Source: Halomonas daqiaonensis
GTDB lineage: Bacteria; Pseudomonadota; Gammaproteobacteria; Pseudomonadales; Halomonadaceae
Assembly: GCF_900109725.1 (NCBI RefSeq)
Contig: NZ_FOBC01000018.1
Coordinates: 23,838 to 87,837, forward strand
Reading direction: 5' to 3'
Length of the DNA: 64,000 nucleotides
Numbering within the stretch: position 1 is the stretch's first letter; every line of letters starts with the position of its first letter. The notes under the pieces were generated by a model, which did not search any database, was not told the origin of the DNA, and saw nothing but the letters and a program-made list of their open reading frames with translations. This document shows positions 18,203 to 26,684 of this stretch, piece by piece. Position numbers and translations under genes: made by a program.

Positions 18203-19231
18203 TCAGGCTGATGGCGCGAGTTGGACCATGGCCTTGATCACGCCATGGGAGGGGTCGCACCAGCGGGGCATGGTGTCGGGAACCTCGGTGAGCTCGGCAC
18301 GGTGGGTGATCATTGCGCTCTCCTGCAGCCGGCCGGCCGCCATCAGGCTTGCGACACGGTCGAAATCCTCGCGGGTGGCATTGCGGCTGCTGAGCAGGGT
18401 CATCTCCCGGCGATGGAAGTCGGGGTCGTTGAAGGTGATGTCAGACTTGACGATGCTCACCAGCACGTAATGGCCCCCGTGGCCGACGAAGTCGAACCCC
18501 TTCTGCATGGCATGGGCGTTGCCGCTTGCATCGAACACCACATCGGCCATGGCGCCGTCACTGATGCTCGCCAGGAACTCGACGGGATCCTCCTGCATGG
18601 GGTTGAGGGTCAGCTCGATGCCCAGCGTCTCGCGGCAAAAGGCAAGACGCTGTTCGCTGGGGTCGATCACGACCACCCTGGCACCGCTCTCGCGGGCGAA
18701 CTGCACGACGCCCATGCCGATCGGGCCGGCGCCGACCACCACCGCCAGCGAGTCGCCATCCAGTTCGCTGCGCCGCACGGCATGGGCACCGATGGCCAGG
18801 CACTCCATCAGGGCCAACTGGTCGAGGGACAGGCTCGAGGAGGTGATGAGGTGGTCGGTCGGGACCACCAGCAGGTCGCACATGCCGCCATCCCGGTGCA
18901 CGCCGATTACCTGCATATGCTGACAGCAGTTTGTCAGGCCCTTGCGGCAGGCACGGCACTCGCCACAGTGCAGGTAGGGGATCAACGAGGCGTTCTGCCC
19001 CACCAGTGCCTGGTCACGACCGTCACCCACCTCCACGATCTCGCCGGCCAGCTCGTGGCCCAGCACCCGGGGGTAGCTGAAATAGGGCTGGTTACCGCCA
19101 TAGGCGTGGATATCGGTGCCGCAGATGCCGATGCGCCGGATGCGCAGCACGGCTTCGCCGGCACCACAACTAGGTGCCTTTCTCTCTTCGCATTCCATGA
19201 GTCCCGGGCGGGTACAGACGACGCTGCGCAT
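18203..19231 (-). CDS. lgoD: Zinc-dependent L-galactonate 5-dehydrogenase (LgoD/YjjN-like)
   Basis: A 342-residue medium-chain zinc dehydrogenase. It closely recalls E. coli YjjN (LgoD): RIGICGTDIHAYGGNQPYF, SYPRVLGHELAGEIVEVG, NCCQHMQVIGVHRDGGM and LLSSRNATREDF. The catalytic zinc Cys is in GICGTD. The structural zinc Cys residues are in CGECRACRKGLTNCC. The cofactor motif is VVVGAGPIGMGVV. LgoD oxidises L-galactonate to D-tagaturonate, which the next two enzymes (UxaB, UxaA) would take to KDG. The frame is open to 19504, but the ATG at 19231 has a GAGAGGAAA ribosome site, and the extra N-terminus has no family match. L-gulonate or L-fuconate are possible alternative substrates. Confidence 0.85.
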   Translation of the reverse strand: MRSVVCTRPGLMECEERKAPSCGAGEAVLRIRRIGICGTDIHAYGGNQPYFSYPRVLGHELAGEIVEVGDGRDQALVGQNASLIPYLHCGECRACRKGLTNCCQHMQVIGVHRDGGMCDLLVVPTDHLITSSSLSLDQLALMECLAIGAHAVRRSELDGDSLAVVVGAGPIGMGVVQFARESGARVVVIDPSEQRLAFCRETLGIELTLNPMQEDPVEFLASISDGAMADVVFDASGNAHAMQKGFDFVGHGGHYVLVSIVKSDITFNDPDFHRREMTLLSSRNATREDFDRVASLMAAGRLQESAMITHRAELTEVPDTMPRWCDPSHGVIKAMVQLAPSA

Positions 19232-19248
19232 CGATGGTTTCCTCTCGT

Positions 19249-20100
19249 TCAGGTGGACTCGTCGGCGATGACCAACTGATGCTGCTCGCCTAGCCCCTCG
19301 ATCCCCAGGCGCATGCGCTGACCGGGCCTGAGGTAGACAGGCGGCTTCTGGCCCATCCCCACCCCCGGCGGAGTGCCGGTGGAGATGACATCGCCGGGCT
19401 GCAGGCTCATGAAGCGGCTGAGATAGCTGATCAGGACGGGAACCTGGTAGACCATGGTTTCTGTACTGCCGTCCTGGTAGCGGTGGCCGTCTACCTCCAG
19501 CCACATGGCCAGCTGGTGGGGGTCGGCGACCTCGTCGGGGGTCACCAGCCAGGGCCCCAGGGGGCCGAAGGTGTCGCAGCCCTTGCCCTTGTCCCAGGTA
19601 CCGCTACGCTCGAGCTGGTATTCGCGCTCCGAGACGTCGTTGATCACGCAGTAGCCGGCCACGTGGTCCATGGCATCGGTTTCTTCGATATAGCGGCCCC
19701 CCTTGCCGATGACCACGCCGAGTTCGACTTCCCAGTCCGTCTTCTGTGAGCCACGCGGAATCCTGACATCGTCGTTCGGGCCACAGATGGCACTGGTCCA
19801 CTTGTTGAACACCACAGGCTCCGGGGGAACCTGGGCGCCGGTCTCGGCGGCATGGTCGGAATAGTTGAGGCCGATGCAGATGAATTTGCCGACCCGGCCG
19901 ACACAGGGGCCGAGGCGGGTATCGGCGGGAACCTCGGGAAGTCGGTCGGTATCCAGGTCTGCGAGGGTTGCCAGCCGTTCCCTGTCCAGATGGGGTCCGT
20001 CCAGATCGGGCAGGTGGGCCGAGAGGTCGCGAATGACCCCGTCAGGGTCCACCAGGCCGGGTTTCTCGTGGCCACTCGGACCGAATCGCAGCAGTTTCAT
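19249..20100 (-). CDS. FAH-family 2,4-diketo-3-deoxy-L-fuconate hydrolase-like protein
   Basis: A 283-residue protein of the fumarylacetoacetate hydrolase family. The C-terminal catalytic domain has GKFICIGLNYSDHAAE, DWEVELGVVIGKGGRYI (the Glu-x-Glu metal pair), AGYCVINDVSEREYQ, GDVISTGTPPGVGMG and the usual ending. It sits directly behind the SDR at 20199 in the same operon. In the oxidative L-fucose pathway a protein of this kind splits 2,4-diketo-3-deoxy-L-fuconate into pyruvate and L-lactate. The fuconate dehydratase at 4525 and the ketodeoxyfuconate dehydrogenase-like SDR support that role. Related ureidoglycolate lyase and acylpyruvase activities are the main alternatives. Confidence 0.8.
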   Translation of the reverse strand: MKLLRFGPSGHEKPGLVDPDGVIRDLSAHLPDLDGPHLDRERLATLADLDTDRLPEVPADTRLGPCVGRVGKFICIGLNYSDHAAETGAQVPPEPVVFNKWTSAICGPNDDVRIPRGSQKTDWEVELGVVIGKGGRYIEETDAMDHVAGYCVINDVSEREYQLERSGTWDKGKGCDTFGPLGPWLVTPDEVADPHQLAMWLEVDGHRYQDGSTETMVYQVPVLISYLSRFMSLQPGDVISTGTPPGVGMGQKPPVYLRPGQRMRLGIEGLGEQHQLVIADEST

Positions 20101-20198
20101 GATGGTATTCCCTTGTTCTTGAAAGATGGGTTTCAGGAGAAGATTTCTAGTAGATAGTTTTCAAGAGCTTGTTTCCGAGAGGTCTCGCAGGGGCTCTC

Positions 20199-20948
20199 TC
20201 AGGCGAGCCAGCCACCATCGATGATCTGCACCGTGCCGGTGGTATAGCCGGATTCGTCGGCGGCCAGGTAGGTGGCGAGTGCGGCGATTTCTTCCGGCAT
20301 GCCGAGCCTACCGAGGGGTTGGCGGGCGATGAAGTCGGCATAGACGTCGGCCTCGTCGCGACCCTGCTGTTGCGCCTGTTCACGGATGCGCTCTCGCAGC
20401 GAGGGCGATTCGACGGTACCGGGGCAAATGGCATTGCAGCGAATTCCCTGACCGATGTAGTCGGCGGCGACCGACTTGGTCAGGCCGATCACCGCGGCCT
20501 TGCTGGTGCCGTAGGCGAAACGGTTGGGCACGCCCTTGAGGCTGGAGGCCACCGAGGCCATGTTGATGATGCTGCCGCCACCCCCGTCGATCATGCTGGG
20601 CAAAAGGGCGCGGATTATGCGATACATGGCGATGACATTGAGCGACAGCGAGAATGCCAGCTCTTCTTCTTCGCACTCCATCAGGGATCCGCTGGCGACA
20701 TGGCCGGCACAGTTGAAGAGGATGTCGAGGGGCGGCAAGTCGCCCTTCAGGACAAGGATGGCATCGGCATCGAGAACATCGAGTCGCCTGGTCTCGATGC
20801 CGTTGGCATCGGCCAGGTCGCGCAGCTTGTCGGGGTCGAGATCGGTGGCGATGACCCGGGCGCCCTCCTCGGCAAAGCGCAGGGCACTGGCTCGGCCGAT
20901 GCCCTGGCCTGCGCCGGTGATCAGTGCTGTCTTGTTGTGCAATCGCAT
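20199..20948 (-). CDS. SDR, 2-keto-3-deoxy-L-fuconate 4-dehydrogenase-like
   Basis: A 249-residue classical SDR. Motifs: ALITGAGQGIGRASALRFAE, NCAG at about residue 77, INMASVASSLKG with the catalytic Ser, and YGTSKAAVIGLTKSVAADY with Tyr-x-x-x-Lys. The C-terminus is GTVQIIDGGWLA. The short TDLDPDKL/DVLDADAI region resembles the DHRS6/BDH2 group, which includes the Xanthomonas 2-keto-3-deoxy-L-fuconate dehydrogenase. The ATG at 20948 is preferred, with GGAA about 7 bases upstream. A start 17 codons earlier would add a tail not seen in the family. First gene of the operon SDR, FAH hydrolase, lgoD, uxaA, uxaB, divergent from the GntR gene at 21185. Confidence 0.85.
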   Translation of the reverse strand: MRLHNKTALITGAGQGIGRASALRFAEEGARVIATDLDPDKLRDLADANGIETRRLDVLDADAILVLKGDLPPLDILFNCAGHVASGSLMECEEEELAFSLSLNVIAMYRIIRALLPSMIDGGGGSIINMASVASSLKGVPNRFAYGTSKAAVIGLTKSVAADYIGQGIRCNAICPGTVESPSLRERIREQAQQQGRDEADVYADFIARQPLGRLGMPEEIAALATYLAADESGYTTGTVQIIDGGWLA

Positions 20949-21049
20949 TGGCGGTTCCGTGATTTCCTGGTAATCGGCAACCGGTCGCTGCAAGGGCATT
21001 TGCCGGAGCCTGTCTTCGGAACAGTATCCCGCACGTCACATGGTTGGTT

Positions 21050-21068
21050 GCATGGTATGACAGGATGC
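21050..21068. promoter_or_regulatory. Candidate GntR-type operator upstream of the SDR/uxa operon
   Basis: TGGTATGACAG (21053-21063) matches TNGTNNNAC and is flanked by GCAT (21050-21053) and ATGC (21065-21068), making a larger dyad. It lies in the divergent space between the fuconate/galactonate operon and a GntR regulator gene, the classic place for an autoregulated operator. The same GTATGACA core is at 2279 and 7100. Confidence 0.5.
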
Positions 21069-21184
21069 TAGCTTTCAAGCATTCTGGAGTATGGCTCAGT
21101 TTCTCAGGCCCATCAAACGTCATATTGCGTGTATGTGCACCATACTTCAGGATATGGCGAAATCCTGTCCTGGTGGTTGCACCC

Positions 21185-21943
21185 GTGAATGCAAAGCCCG
21201 TCAAAACCCTCCAACGTCTCAATGTTGCCGAATTCCTGGCCGAGTCCATCTTCTCCGGCGTCTATCGACCGGGGGATTTCGTCCCTCGGGAAATTGATCT
21301 TTGCGAACAGTTCGCGATCAATCGCTCGGCGGTACGCAGCGACCTGCGCCGCCTCGTGGATGTCGGGATCATCGAGCGTATCTCGGGTCATGGCTCCAAG
21401 GTCAGGGAGTACGAGGACTGGAACATCCTCGATCCCGTGGTGACCGACTGGATAACCCGCTACGCCTCGCCAAATCCCAGAATCCAGCGGGAGATCCTCG
21501 CCTTTCGCCTGGATGTCGAGCCCTATGTCGCCATGACGGCCGCCCGTCACGCCAAGGCGCGTGATCTCGTGGCCATCGAGGAAGCTTTCGAGGGGATGGG
21601 CAAGAATCTCTACGATGCGACCTGCGCCGAGGAGCGTCGACTGCACAGCGACTACGACGTCGCCTTCCATGTCGCCATCTTCAAGGCAACCCACAACATC
21701 GTCTGGTCCCAGCTGTCGCACATCCTGCGCCCCTCCATCTATCTGCTGGTGTCCGAATCCAACATCAGCACCACGGATCCCGAGGAAAGCCTCGAACGTC
21801 ATCGACAAGTGATGGAGCACATCCGTGCCCGCAACCCGCGAGAAGCCTTCCTGGCCGCCCAGGCAGTGCTCGAGGGAACCGCCAAGGCGCTGGGTATCGA
21901 GACCGGCGACAGCCGGTTGGGGAAGGAACTGGAACTACTGTGA
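21185..21943 (+). CDS. GntR/FadR-family transcriptional regulator (FCD domain)
   Basis: A regulator of about 252 residues. The winged helix (residues about 5-75) shows VAEFLAESIFSGVYRPGDF, REIDLCEQFAINRSAVRSDL and RRLVDVGIIERISGHGSKV. The FCD domain shows FRLDVEPYVAMTAARHA, HSDYDVAFHVAIFKATHN and SLERHRQVMEHI, with metal/ligand-binding Asp and His residues. The start is uncertain. The frame is open from a TTG at 21044 through an ATG at 21065, but those would translate across the operator-like dyad. GTG at 21185 gives the normal distance to the first helix, though its ribosome site is weak. It probably controls the divergent SDR/FAH/lgoD/uxaAB operon, and perhaps others carrying the same site. 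Confidence 0.82.
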   Translation: MNAKPVKTLQRLNVAEFLAESIFSGVYRPGDFVPREIDLCEQFAINRSAVRSDLRRLVDVGIIERISGHGSKVREYEDWNILDPVVTDWITRYASPNPRIQREILAFRLDVEPYVAMTAARHAKARDLVAIEEAFEGMGKNLYDATCAEERRLHSDYDVAFHVAIFKATHNIVWSQLSHILRPSIYLLVSESNISTTDPEESLERHRQVMEHIRARNPREAFLAAQAVLEGTAKALGIETGDSRLGKELELL

Positions 21944-22030
21944 GGGGGTCGACGCCCTGTATAAGGAGAGTGGCGTCGGCAGTATGACAGTCTTACGGGA
22001 GTCGGATGAAAAGCAGCAAATCCATGTTCA

Positions 22031-22066
22031 GTCAGGGACAGCATGATTCTGCATGTTGTCCCTGAC
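22031..22066. terminator. Strong hairpin between convergent genes
   Basis: A 15-bp stem (22031-22045 with 22052-22066, one G-T pair) and a 6-base loop lie between the GntR gene ending at 21943 and the dehydrogenase gene ending at 22075. It has no T-run on either side, so it may slow transcription or protect mRNA ends for both converging units rather than act as a classical terminator. The rest of this 131-base gap holds only a stray AGTATGACAG at 21981. Confidence 0.6.
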
Positions 22067-22074
22067 CTGCCATG

Positions 22075-23655
22075 TCACGCTTCGCGCTTGCCATCCACCA
22101 GGCGGCTCACGCCGAGGGGGTTGCCCTCCTTGAGTGCCTCGGGCAGCAGGCCTGCAGGCAGCGCCTGGTAGCAGACCGGGCGCAGGAAGCGGAAGATGGC
22201 CGCGCTGCCCACCGAGGTGGTGCGGCTGTCAGAGGTGGCCGGATAGGGGCCGCCATGCACCATGCTGTGGCAGACTTCCACCCCGGTCGGCCAGCCGTTG
22301 GCCAGTATCCGTCCCGCCTTGCGCTCGAGCGTGGGCAGTAGGCTGCGTGCCATGTCGAGGTCGGCATCGTCCATCTGCAGGGTGGCCGTGAGCTGGCCCT
22401 CGAGCCTCTCGGCGATCCGCTGCAGCTCGTCGTTGCTGGCGCAGGCCACCACCAGAGAACAGGCCCCGAAGACCTCCTGGCGCTGCAGGGTTTCGTCGCC
22501 GAGGAAATCCGCCGCCGTGGTGACGAAGAGGCCGGCCTGGCACTGATTGGTACCCGAGCCCGCCTGGCCGCGTGCCACTTCACGTACGCCGTCGTGGCCA
22601 GCGTAGTATGCCACGCCCTCCTGGTAGGCCTCGTGGGTGCCCGGGGTAAGCATGGTCTGGGCGGGGCTCTCCTTGACCGCTTCGCCGGCGGCGTCGAGGA
22701 AGGCATCCAGTGACTTGCCCTCGTGAGCGATCACCAGGCCCGGGTTAGTGCAGAACTGGCCGGCGCCCATGGTCAGCGAACCGACGAAGCCTTCGGCGAT
22801 CTTGTCGCCGCGCGCCTTGAGCGCCTCCGGCAGCAGGAACACCGGGTTGATGCTGCTCATCTCGGCGTAGACCGGGATCGGCTCCGCGCGGTTCTGGGCG
22901 ATCGTCATCAGGGCGGTACCACCGCTGCGCGAGCCGGTGAAGCCCACCGCCTTGATGCGCGGGTCGGCGACCAGCGCGGCGCCCACCTCGCGGCCGGAGC
23001 CGAACAGCAGCGAGAACACGCCTTCGGGCAGGCCGCAGGCTTTGACCGCCTTCTGCAGGGCGCGGCCCACCAGCTCGGAGGTGCCGGGGTGCGCCGAGTG
23101 CGCCTTGACCACCACCGGGCAGCCGGCGGCCAGGGCCGAGGCGGTATCGCCGCCGGCGACGGAGAATGCCAGGGGGAAGTTGCTGGGGCCGAAGACCGCT
23201 ACGGGCCCCAGGGCGACGTGGCGCTGGCGCAGGTCGGCTCGGGGCATCGGTTCCCGATCAGGCATGGCTGGATCGACGCGCACGTCGAGCCATTCGCCGG
23301 CGCGCACCACACCGGCGAAGAGGCGCAGCTGGCCGCAGGTGCGGCCGCGTTCGCCCTCGAGGCGCGGCCGGGGCAGCCCGCTCTCGGCCATGGCGCGCTC
23401 GATCAGGTCATCGCCGATGGCCTCTATCTCGCTGGCAATGGTCTCGAGGAACACCGCCCGCTCCTCCGGGGAGGTCTCGCGGTAGGTATCGAAGGCCGTC
23501 CAAGCCAGCTCGCAGGCCTGGGTGACCTCTTCCTTGCCGCCGCCGACATAGGTGGGCTCCAGGGTCTCGTCGGTAGCGGGATTGATAGCGTTGATGGGAT
23601 TCGCGTTTCCGCTGACGGCCTTCTGGCCAATCAGTAGCTTGCCTTCCAATGCCAT
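22075..23655 (-). CDS. 2-oxoglutarate semialdehyde (2,5-dioxovalerate) dehydrogenase
   Basis: A 526-residue aldehyde dehydrogenase of the KGSADH group, oxidising 2-oxoglutarate semialdehyde to 2-oxoglutarate with NAD(P). Motifs: [20 protein letters not shown] near residue 155, [28 protein letters not shown], the catalytic Glu in [13 protein letters not shown], and the catalytic Cys in [33 protein letters not shown] near the C-terminus is typical of KGSADH proteins. The frame is open upstream to 24258, but that part is the antisense-frame shadow of the next gene. The ATG at 23655 ([11 protein letters not shown]) is the family start. It is the shared last step of the L-arabonate and D-xylonate pathways encoded nearby. 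Confidence 0.92.
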   Translation of the reverse strand: MALEGKLLIGQKAVSGNANPINAINPATDETLEPTYVGGGKEEVTQACELAWTAFDTYRETSPEERAVFLETIASEIEAIGDDLIERAMAESGLPRPRLEGERGRTCGQLRLFAGVVRAGEWLDVRVDPAMPDREPMPRADLRQRHVALGPVAVFGPSNFPLAFSVAGGDTASALAAGCPVVVKAHSAHPGTSELVGRALQKAVKACGLPEGVFSLLFGSGREVGAALVADPRIKAVGFTGSRSGGTALMTIAQNRAEPIPVYAEMSSINPVFLLPEALKARGDKIAEGFVGSLTMGAGQFCTNPGLVIAHEGKSLDAFLDAAGEAVKESPAQTMLTPGTHEAYQEGVAYYAGHDGVREVARGQAGSGTNQCQAGLFVTTAADFLGDETLQRQEVFGACSLVVACASNDELQRIAERLEGQLTATLQMDDADLDMARSLLPTLERKAGRILANGWPTGVEVCHSMVHGGPYPATSDSRTTSVGSAAIFRFLRPVCYQALPAGLLPEALKEGNPLGVSRLVDGKREA

Positions 23656-23675
23656 GATGTTCTCCTGGTGTTGGT

Positions 23676-24665
23676 TCAGAGTGAGGGAATCTCGACGGTT
23701 GCCGAGGTCACTGCCTCGAAGCGCAATGCATTGCGCAGCGGCCTTCCGAAGTCGGCCAGGGCGATCTCGAAGCGGTCGCCTTCGCGGGTCCGGATGCCGT
23801 CGGCGAAGCTCAGCGTCGCTGTGCCGAAGAAGTGCACGTGTACGTCCCCCGGCCGCCTGAAGTTGGCGTACTTGAAGTGGTGATGCTCCAGGTTGGCCAG
23901 GCTGTGGGCCATGTTGGCCTCGCCGGTCAGGAACGGCTTCTCCCATAGGGTCTCGCCGTCGCGCACGATGCGGCTGGTGCCCTCCAGGTGGGAGGGCAGC
24001 TCGCCGACCAGCAACTCCGGCCCGAAGCTGCAGGCTCGCAGCTTCGAGTGGGCTAGCCAGAGGTAGTTGAAGCGCTCGGTGACATGGTCGGAGAACTCGT
24101 TGCCGATAGCGAAGCCGACCCGCCAGGGCGTGCCGTCGTCGCCGATCACGTAGAGCCCGGCGAGCTCCGGCTCCTCTCCGGCGTCTTCGGCGAAGCCGGG
24201 TACCGGGATCTCGGCTTCCGGGGCCACCACGCAGCCGCCATCGCCCTTGTAGAACCACTCCGGCTGGGCGCCGGTCTCGCCGGCGGCGGGCTTGCCGTTC
24301 TCGACCCCCAGCTTGAACATGCGCATGGAGTCGGTCAACTCGGCATCGTCGGCCTGGGCCTTGGCGTGCATGGCCGAGCGGGTATCGGCACTGCCCAAGT
24401 GGGTCAGGCCGGTGCCGGTGACCAGGCAGTGGGCCGGGTCGGGATGGGTCAGTGGCAGCAGCAGGTGCTTCTCGTCAATCAATTGCTGGTAGTCGAGCCG
24501 CGTCTCGGTGAGGGCGGAGGCGACGACATCCTCGAGCGGCTTGCCGCGACCGATGGCTCGCCGCGCCAGGGTCAGGGTATCGGCATCGAGCAGCCTGACC
24601 TGCTTTTCGTTCTCCACCAGGGCGGCGCGAACCTGGCCCTGATGATCACACTGGATCAATCGCAT
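23676..24665 (-). CDS. AraD1/GguC-family FAH-fold protein, probable 2-keto-3-deoxy-L-arabonate dehydratase
   Basis: A 329-residue protein of the AraD1 (GguC) branch of the FAH superfamily. Seen motifs: [55 protein letters not shown] (acidic metal ligands), [18 protein letters not shown] and [17 protein letters not shown]. Members replace AraD in dehydrating 2-keto-3-deoxypentonate to 2-oxoglutarate semialdehyde. The gene lies 20 bases before the semialdehyde dehydrogenase gene, behind a TRAP system and close to a pentonate dehydratase. The precise reaction is inferred from that context. Confidence 0.82.
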   Translation of the reverse strand: MRLIQCDHQGQVRAALVENEKQVRLLDADTLTLARRAIGRGKPLEDVVASALTETRLDYQQLIDEKHLLLPLTHPDPAHCLVTGTGLTHLGSADTRSAMHAKAQADDAELTDSMRMFKLGVENGKPAAGETGAQPEWFYKGDGGCVVAPEAEIPVPGFAEDAGEEPELAGLYVIGDDGTPWRVGFAIGNEFSDHVTERFNYLWLAHSKLRACSFGPELLVGELPSHLEGTSRIVRDGETLWEKPFLTGEANMAHSLANLEHHHFKYANFRRPGDVHVHFFGTATLSFADGIRTREGDRFEIALADFGRPLRNALRFEAVTSATVEIPSL

Positions 24666-24699
24666 GGTGGTTTCCTCATGGAAGGGGAGTTGAGAGTCG

Positions 24700-26001
24700 T
24701 CAAAGCGGCCAGATGGCCAGTTGCGGCCACATCAGGAGGGCGGCGAGGACACACAACTGGATTGCCATGAAGGGCAGTACCGAGAGATAGATGTCCTGCA
24801 GGCTGATATCCGGCGGTGCCACGCTCTTGAGATAGAAGGCGGCGGGGCCGAAGGGAGGTGAGAGGAATGACACCTGCATGTTCACGGCAAAGAGGATGCC
24901 GAACCAGATGGGATCGAAGCCCAGCTGGACGACGATGGGCAGGAAGATCGGCAGGGCCAGCATGGCGATGCCGATCCAGTCGAGGAACAGCCCCAGTATC
25001 AGCATGATCGCCATCATCACCATGATGATCACGATGGGGGCCACATCGAGCCCCAGGATCATGCCCGATACGAAGCGATTGCCGCCCATCAGGTTGTAGA
25101 CACCCACCAGGGCCGCAGCCCCGATGCCGATCCAGATGATCATGCCGCAGGTGTTCATCGTCTGGCCCAGGCTGTGGTGCAGCATGCCCATGGCGAACTC
25201 GCCGCGCACGGCGATGGCCAACAGCACCCCGAACACCCCCATGGCGGCGGCCTCGGTTACCGAGGCGATACCGCCGTAGATGGTGCCCAGCACCAGGAAG
25301 GCGATCATCCCCGGCAGCACGATGGCCTTGACGGCATCGAGCTTGCTGGCAAAGGGGTTGTCCTGGGTGGACTCGTCCAGAGGTGGGCCCAAGGCAGGGT
25401 TCTTCAGGCAGCGCACCAGCACGTAGGCGATGTACGACCCCATGAGGATCACCGCCGGGGTCACCGCCGCGGTGAACAACTCGGCGATTGATACGCTGGC
25501 GATCAGGCCGTAGATGATCAGCACGATCGACGGTGGCATCATGGTGCCGAGAGCACCGCCGGCGCACACTACGCCGATGGAAAGTCGCTTGTCATAGCCC
25601 AGGCGAAGCATCTGCGGCAGTGCCAGAATGCCCAGCAGCACGATCTCCCCACCGATGATTCCCGAGAGCGCAGCAAGGAAGAAGGCTACTACGATAGTCT
25701 GTACCGCTACGCCTCCGGGCAGGCGTCCGGCGAAGACGCGCATGGCATTGAACAGGTCCTTGGCGATTCCCGAGCGGTCGAGAAGGGAAGCCATCAGCAC
25801 GAACATCGGCACCGCCACCAGGGAGTACTCGGTGATGAAGCCGTAGACTCGGCTGGTTACCAGCGGCAGTGCCGTTTCACCGAACCAGCCGAAGGTGAAG
25901 ACCATGGCCACCAGGCCAGTGATGAAGGCCAGCGGCAGGCCGGTCACAAGCAGCGCGAAGATCGCGCCGACCATCAGGATTGTCGCTGTTCCGATATCCA
26001 T
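24700..26001 (-). CDS. dctM: TRAP transporter large permease (DctM) of the pentonate locus
   Basis: A 433-residue polytopic membrane protein. Motifs: AIFALLVTGLPLAFITGLVAM, EYSLVAVPMFVLMASLLDRS, GGALGTMMPPSIVLIIYGLIA, EAAAMGVFGVLLAIAV and NMQVSFLSPPFGPAAFYLKS. The last lacks the usual LTPPVG and has SPPFG, a variation found in the large-DctQ subgroup. Its start codon shares one base with the stop of dctQ (TGATG overlap at 26001), so translation is coupled. It is followed 34 bases later by the AraD1 gene. The likely cargo is L-arabonate and/or D-xylonate. Confidence 0.92.
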   Translation of the reverse strand: MDIGTATILMVGAIFALLVTGLPLAFITGLVAMVFTFGWFGETALPLVTSRVYGFITEYSLVAVPMFVLMASLLDRSGIAKDLFNAMRVFAGRLPGGVAVQTIVVAFFLAALSGIIGGEIVLLGILALPQMLRLGYDKRLSIGVVCAGGALGTMMPPSIVLIIYGLIASVSIAELFTAAVTPAVILMGSYIAYVLVRCLKNPALGPPLDESTQDNPFASKLDAVKAIVLPGMIAFLVLGTIYGGIASVTEAAAMGVFGVLLAIAVRGEFAMGMLHHSLGQTMNTCGMIIWIGIGAAALVGVYNLMGGNRFVSGMILGLDVAPIVIIMVMMAIMLILGLFLDWIGIAMLALPIFLPIVVQLGFDPIWFGILFAVNMQVSFLSPPFGPAAFYLKSVAPPDISLQDIYLSVLPFMAIQLCVLAALLMWPQLAIWPL

Positions 26002-26612
26002 CAGCGTGTCTCCTTGTCAGCATGATCGGGCCTGGCCCTGATCGACTCGATCAGGTGCAGCACTGCCTGAAGCGTCATCAATGTCAGGGCGAAGAAGATC
26101 GTGCCCTTGACCATGGCGGGAAAGGGAGGATTCCAGGACGTTCCCGAACGCTCCAGCGACCACTCGCCGAGGGGATTGTGAGACGCGCCCCAGAACATTT
26201 GAAAGGCGGCATAGCTCATGGTCAGGCAGAAGACCAAGGTCAGGAGATCGTTGAGACGGTCCATCCAGCACTTCAGCCGGGGGCCGGCACCGTCATAGAG
26301 GACCTTGACGCGGATATGGCTGTTGCGTGCCATGGCAGCTGGTCCGCCGAGTGCGAAGATCACCGCGATCAGGAACACCACGGTCTCGTGCACCCAGGAG
26401 GTGGGGTTGTTGAAACCATAGCGCATGAAGACCTCGACCACGCTGATTCCCATGGCTAGCAGCACCAGCCAGGCAGCAACACGTGCACCGCGGGCTATCA
26501 CGCGGTCGAGGGCGTTTCGTTCGGGGGATATCACCTCGACCTTTTCGAGAATGTCGGAAAGGTCTTGCGTGTCGGGAGAGAGGTCTTGTGTCTCAGGGAT
26601 TTTCTGTGACAT
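26001..26612 (-). CDS. dctQ: TRAP transporter small permease (DctQ) of the pentonate locus
   Basis: A 203-residue protein with a long acidic N-terminus and four membrane segments. The family motif is YGFNNPTSWVHETVVFLIAV, followed by GGPAAMARNSHIRVKVLYD. The N-terminus contains a seven-residue tandem repeat (TQDLSPD then TQDLSDI), encoded by a 21-base repeat at 26560-26601. It follows the binding-protein gene after a 72-base gap holding a strong hairpin, and overlaps dctM by one base. Confidence 0.9.
   Translation of the reverse strand: MSQKIPETQDLSPDTQDLSDILEKVEVISPERNALDRVIARGARVAAWLVLLAMGISVVEVFMRYGFNNPTSWVHETVVFLIAVIFALGGPAAMARNSHIRVKVLYDGAGPRLKCWMDRLNDLLTLVFCLTMSYAAFQMFWGASHNPLGEWSLERSGTSWNPPFPAMVKGTIFFALTLMTLQAVLHLIESIRARPDHADKETR
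26560..26601 (-). repeat. 21-base tandem repeat inside dctQ
   Basis: Two imperfect 21-base copies (26560-26580 and 26581-26601), both beginning AGGTCTTG on the plus strand, encode the duplicated heptapeptide near the DctQ N-terminus. It looks like an in-frame duplication in a part of the protein that varies freely. Confidence 0.6.
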
Positions 26613-26625
26613 GGCTAGACTCTGC

Positions 26626-26660
26626 GCCCATCACCCGAGGGGCTGCTTCGGGTGATGGGC
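26626..26660 (-). promoter_or_regulatory. Hairpin between dctP and dctQ of the pentonate TRAP operon
   Basis: A perfect 13-bp stem (GCCCATCACCCGA and TCGGGTGATGGGC) with a 9-base loop, directly after the dctP stop at 26685 in the direction of transcription. No U-run follows. Position and strength match the hairpins at 929 and 11460 in the other TRAP operons, suggesting control of the ratio of binding protein to permease. Confidence 0.65.
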
Positions 26661-26684
26661 CGGTTGGGGGTGACAGATGCGGGA

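Noticed and set aside
19232..19504. An N-terminal extension of the lgoD-like protein
   Set aside because: It overlaps the FAH hydrolase gene out of frame and lacks dehydrogenase similarity. GAGAGGAAA precedes the ATG at 19231.
21980..21990. A fourth GTATGACA core
   Set aside because: It lies in a convergent gap behind two genes, not in a promoter, and has no outer dyad. It is probably chance, or a leftover.
23656..24258. An N-terminal extension of the semialdehyde dehydrogenase to 727 residues
   Set aside because: The extra 200 residues are an Arg/Ala/Gly-rich out-of-frame reading of the AraD1 gene. The family start and ribosome site are at 23655.
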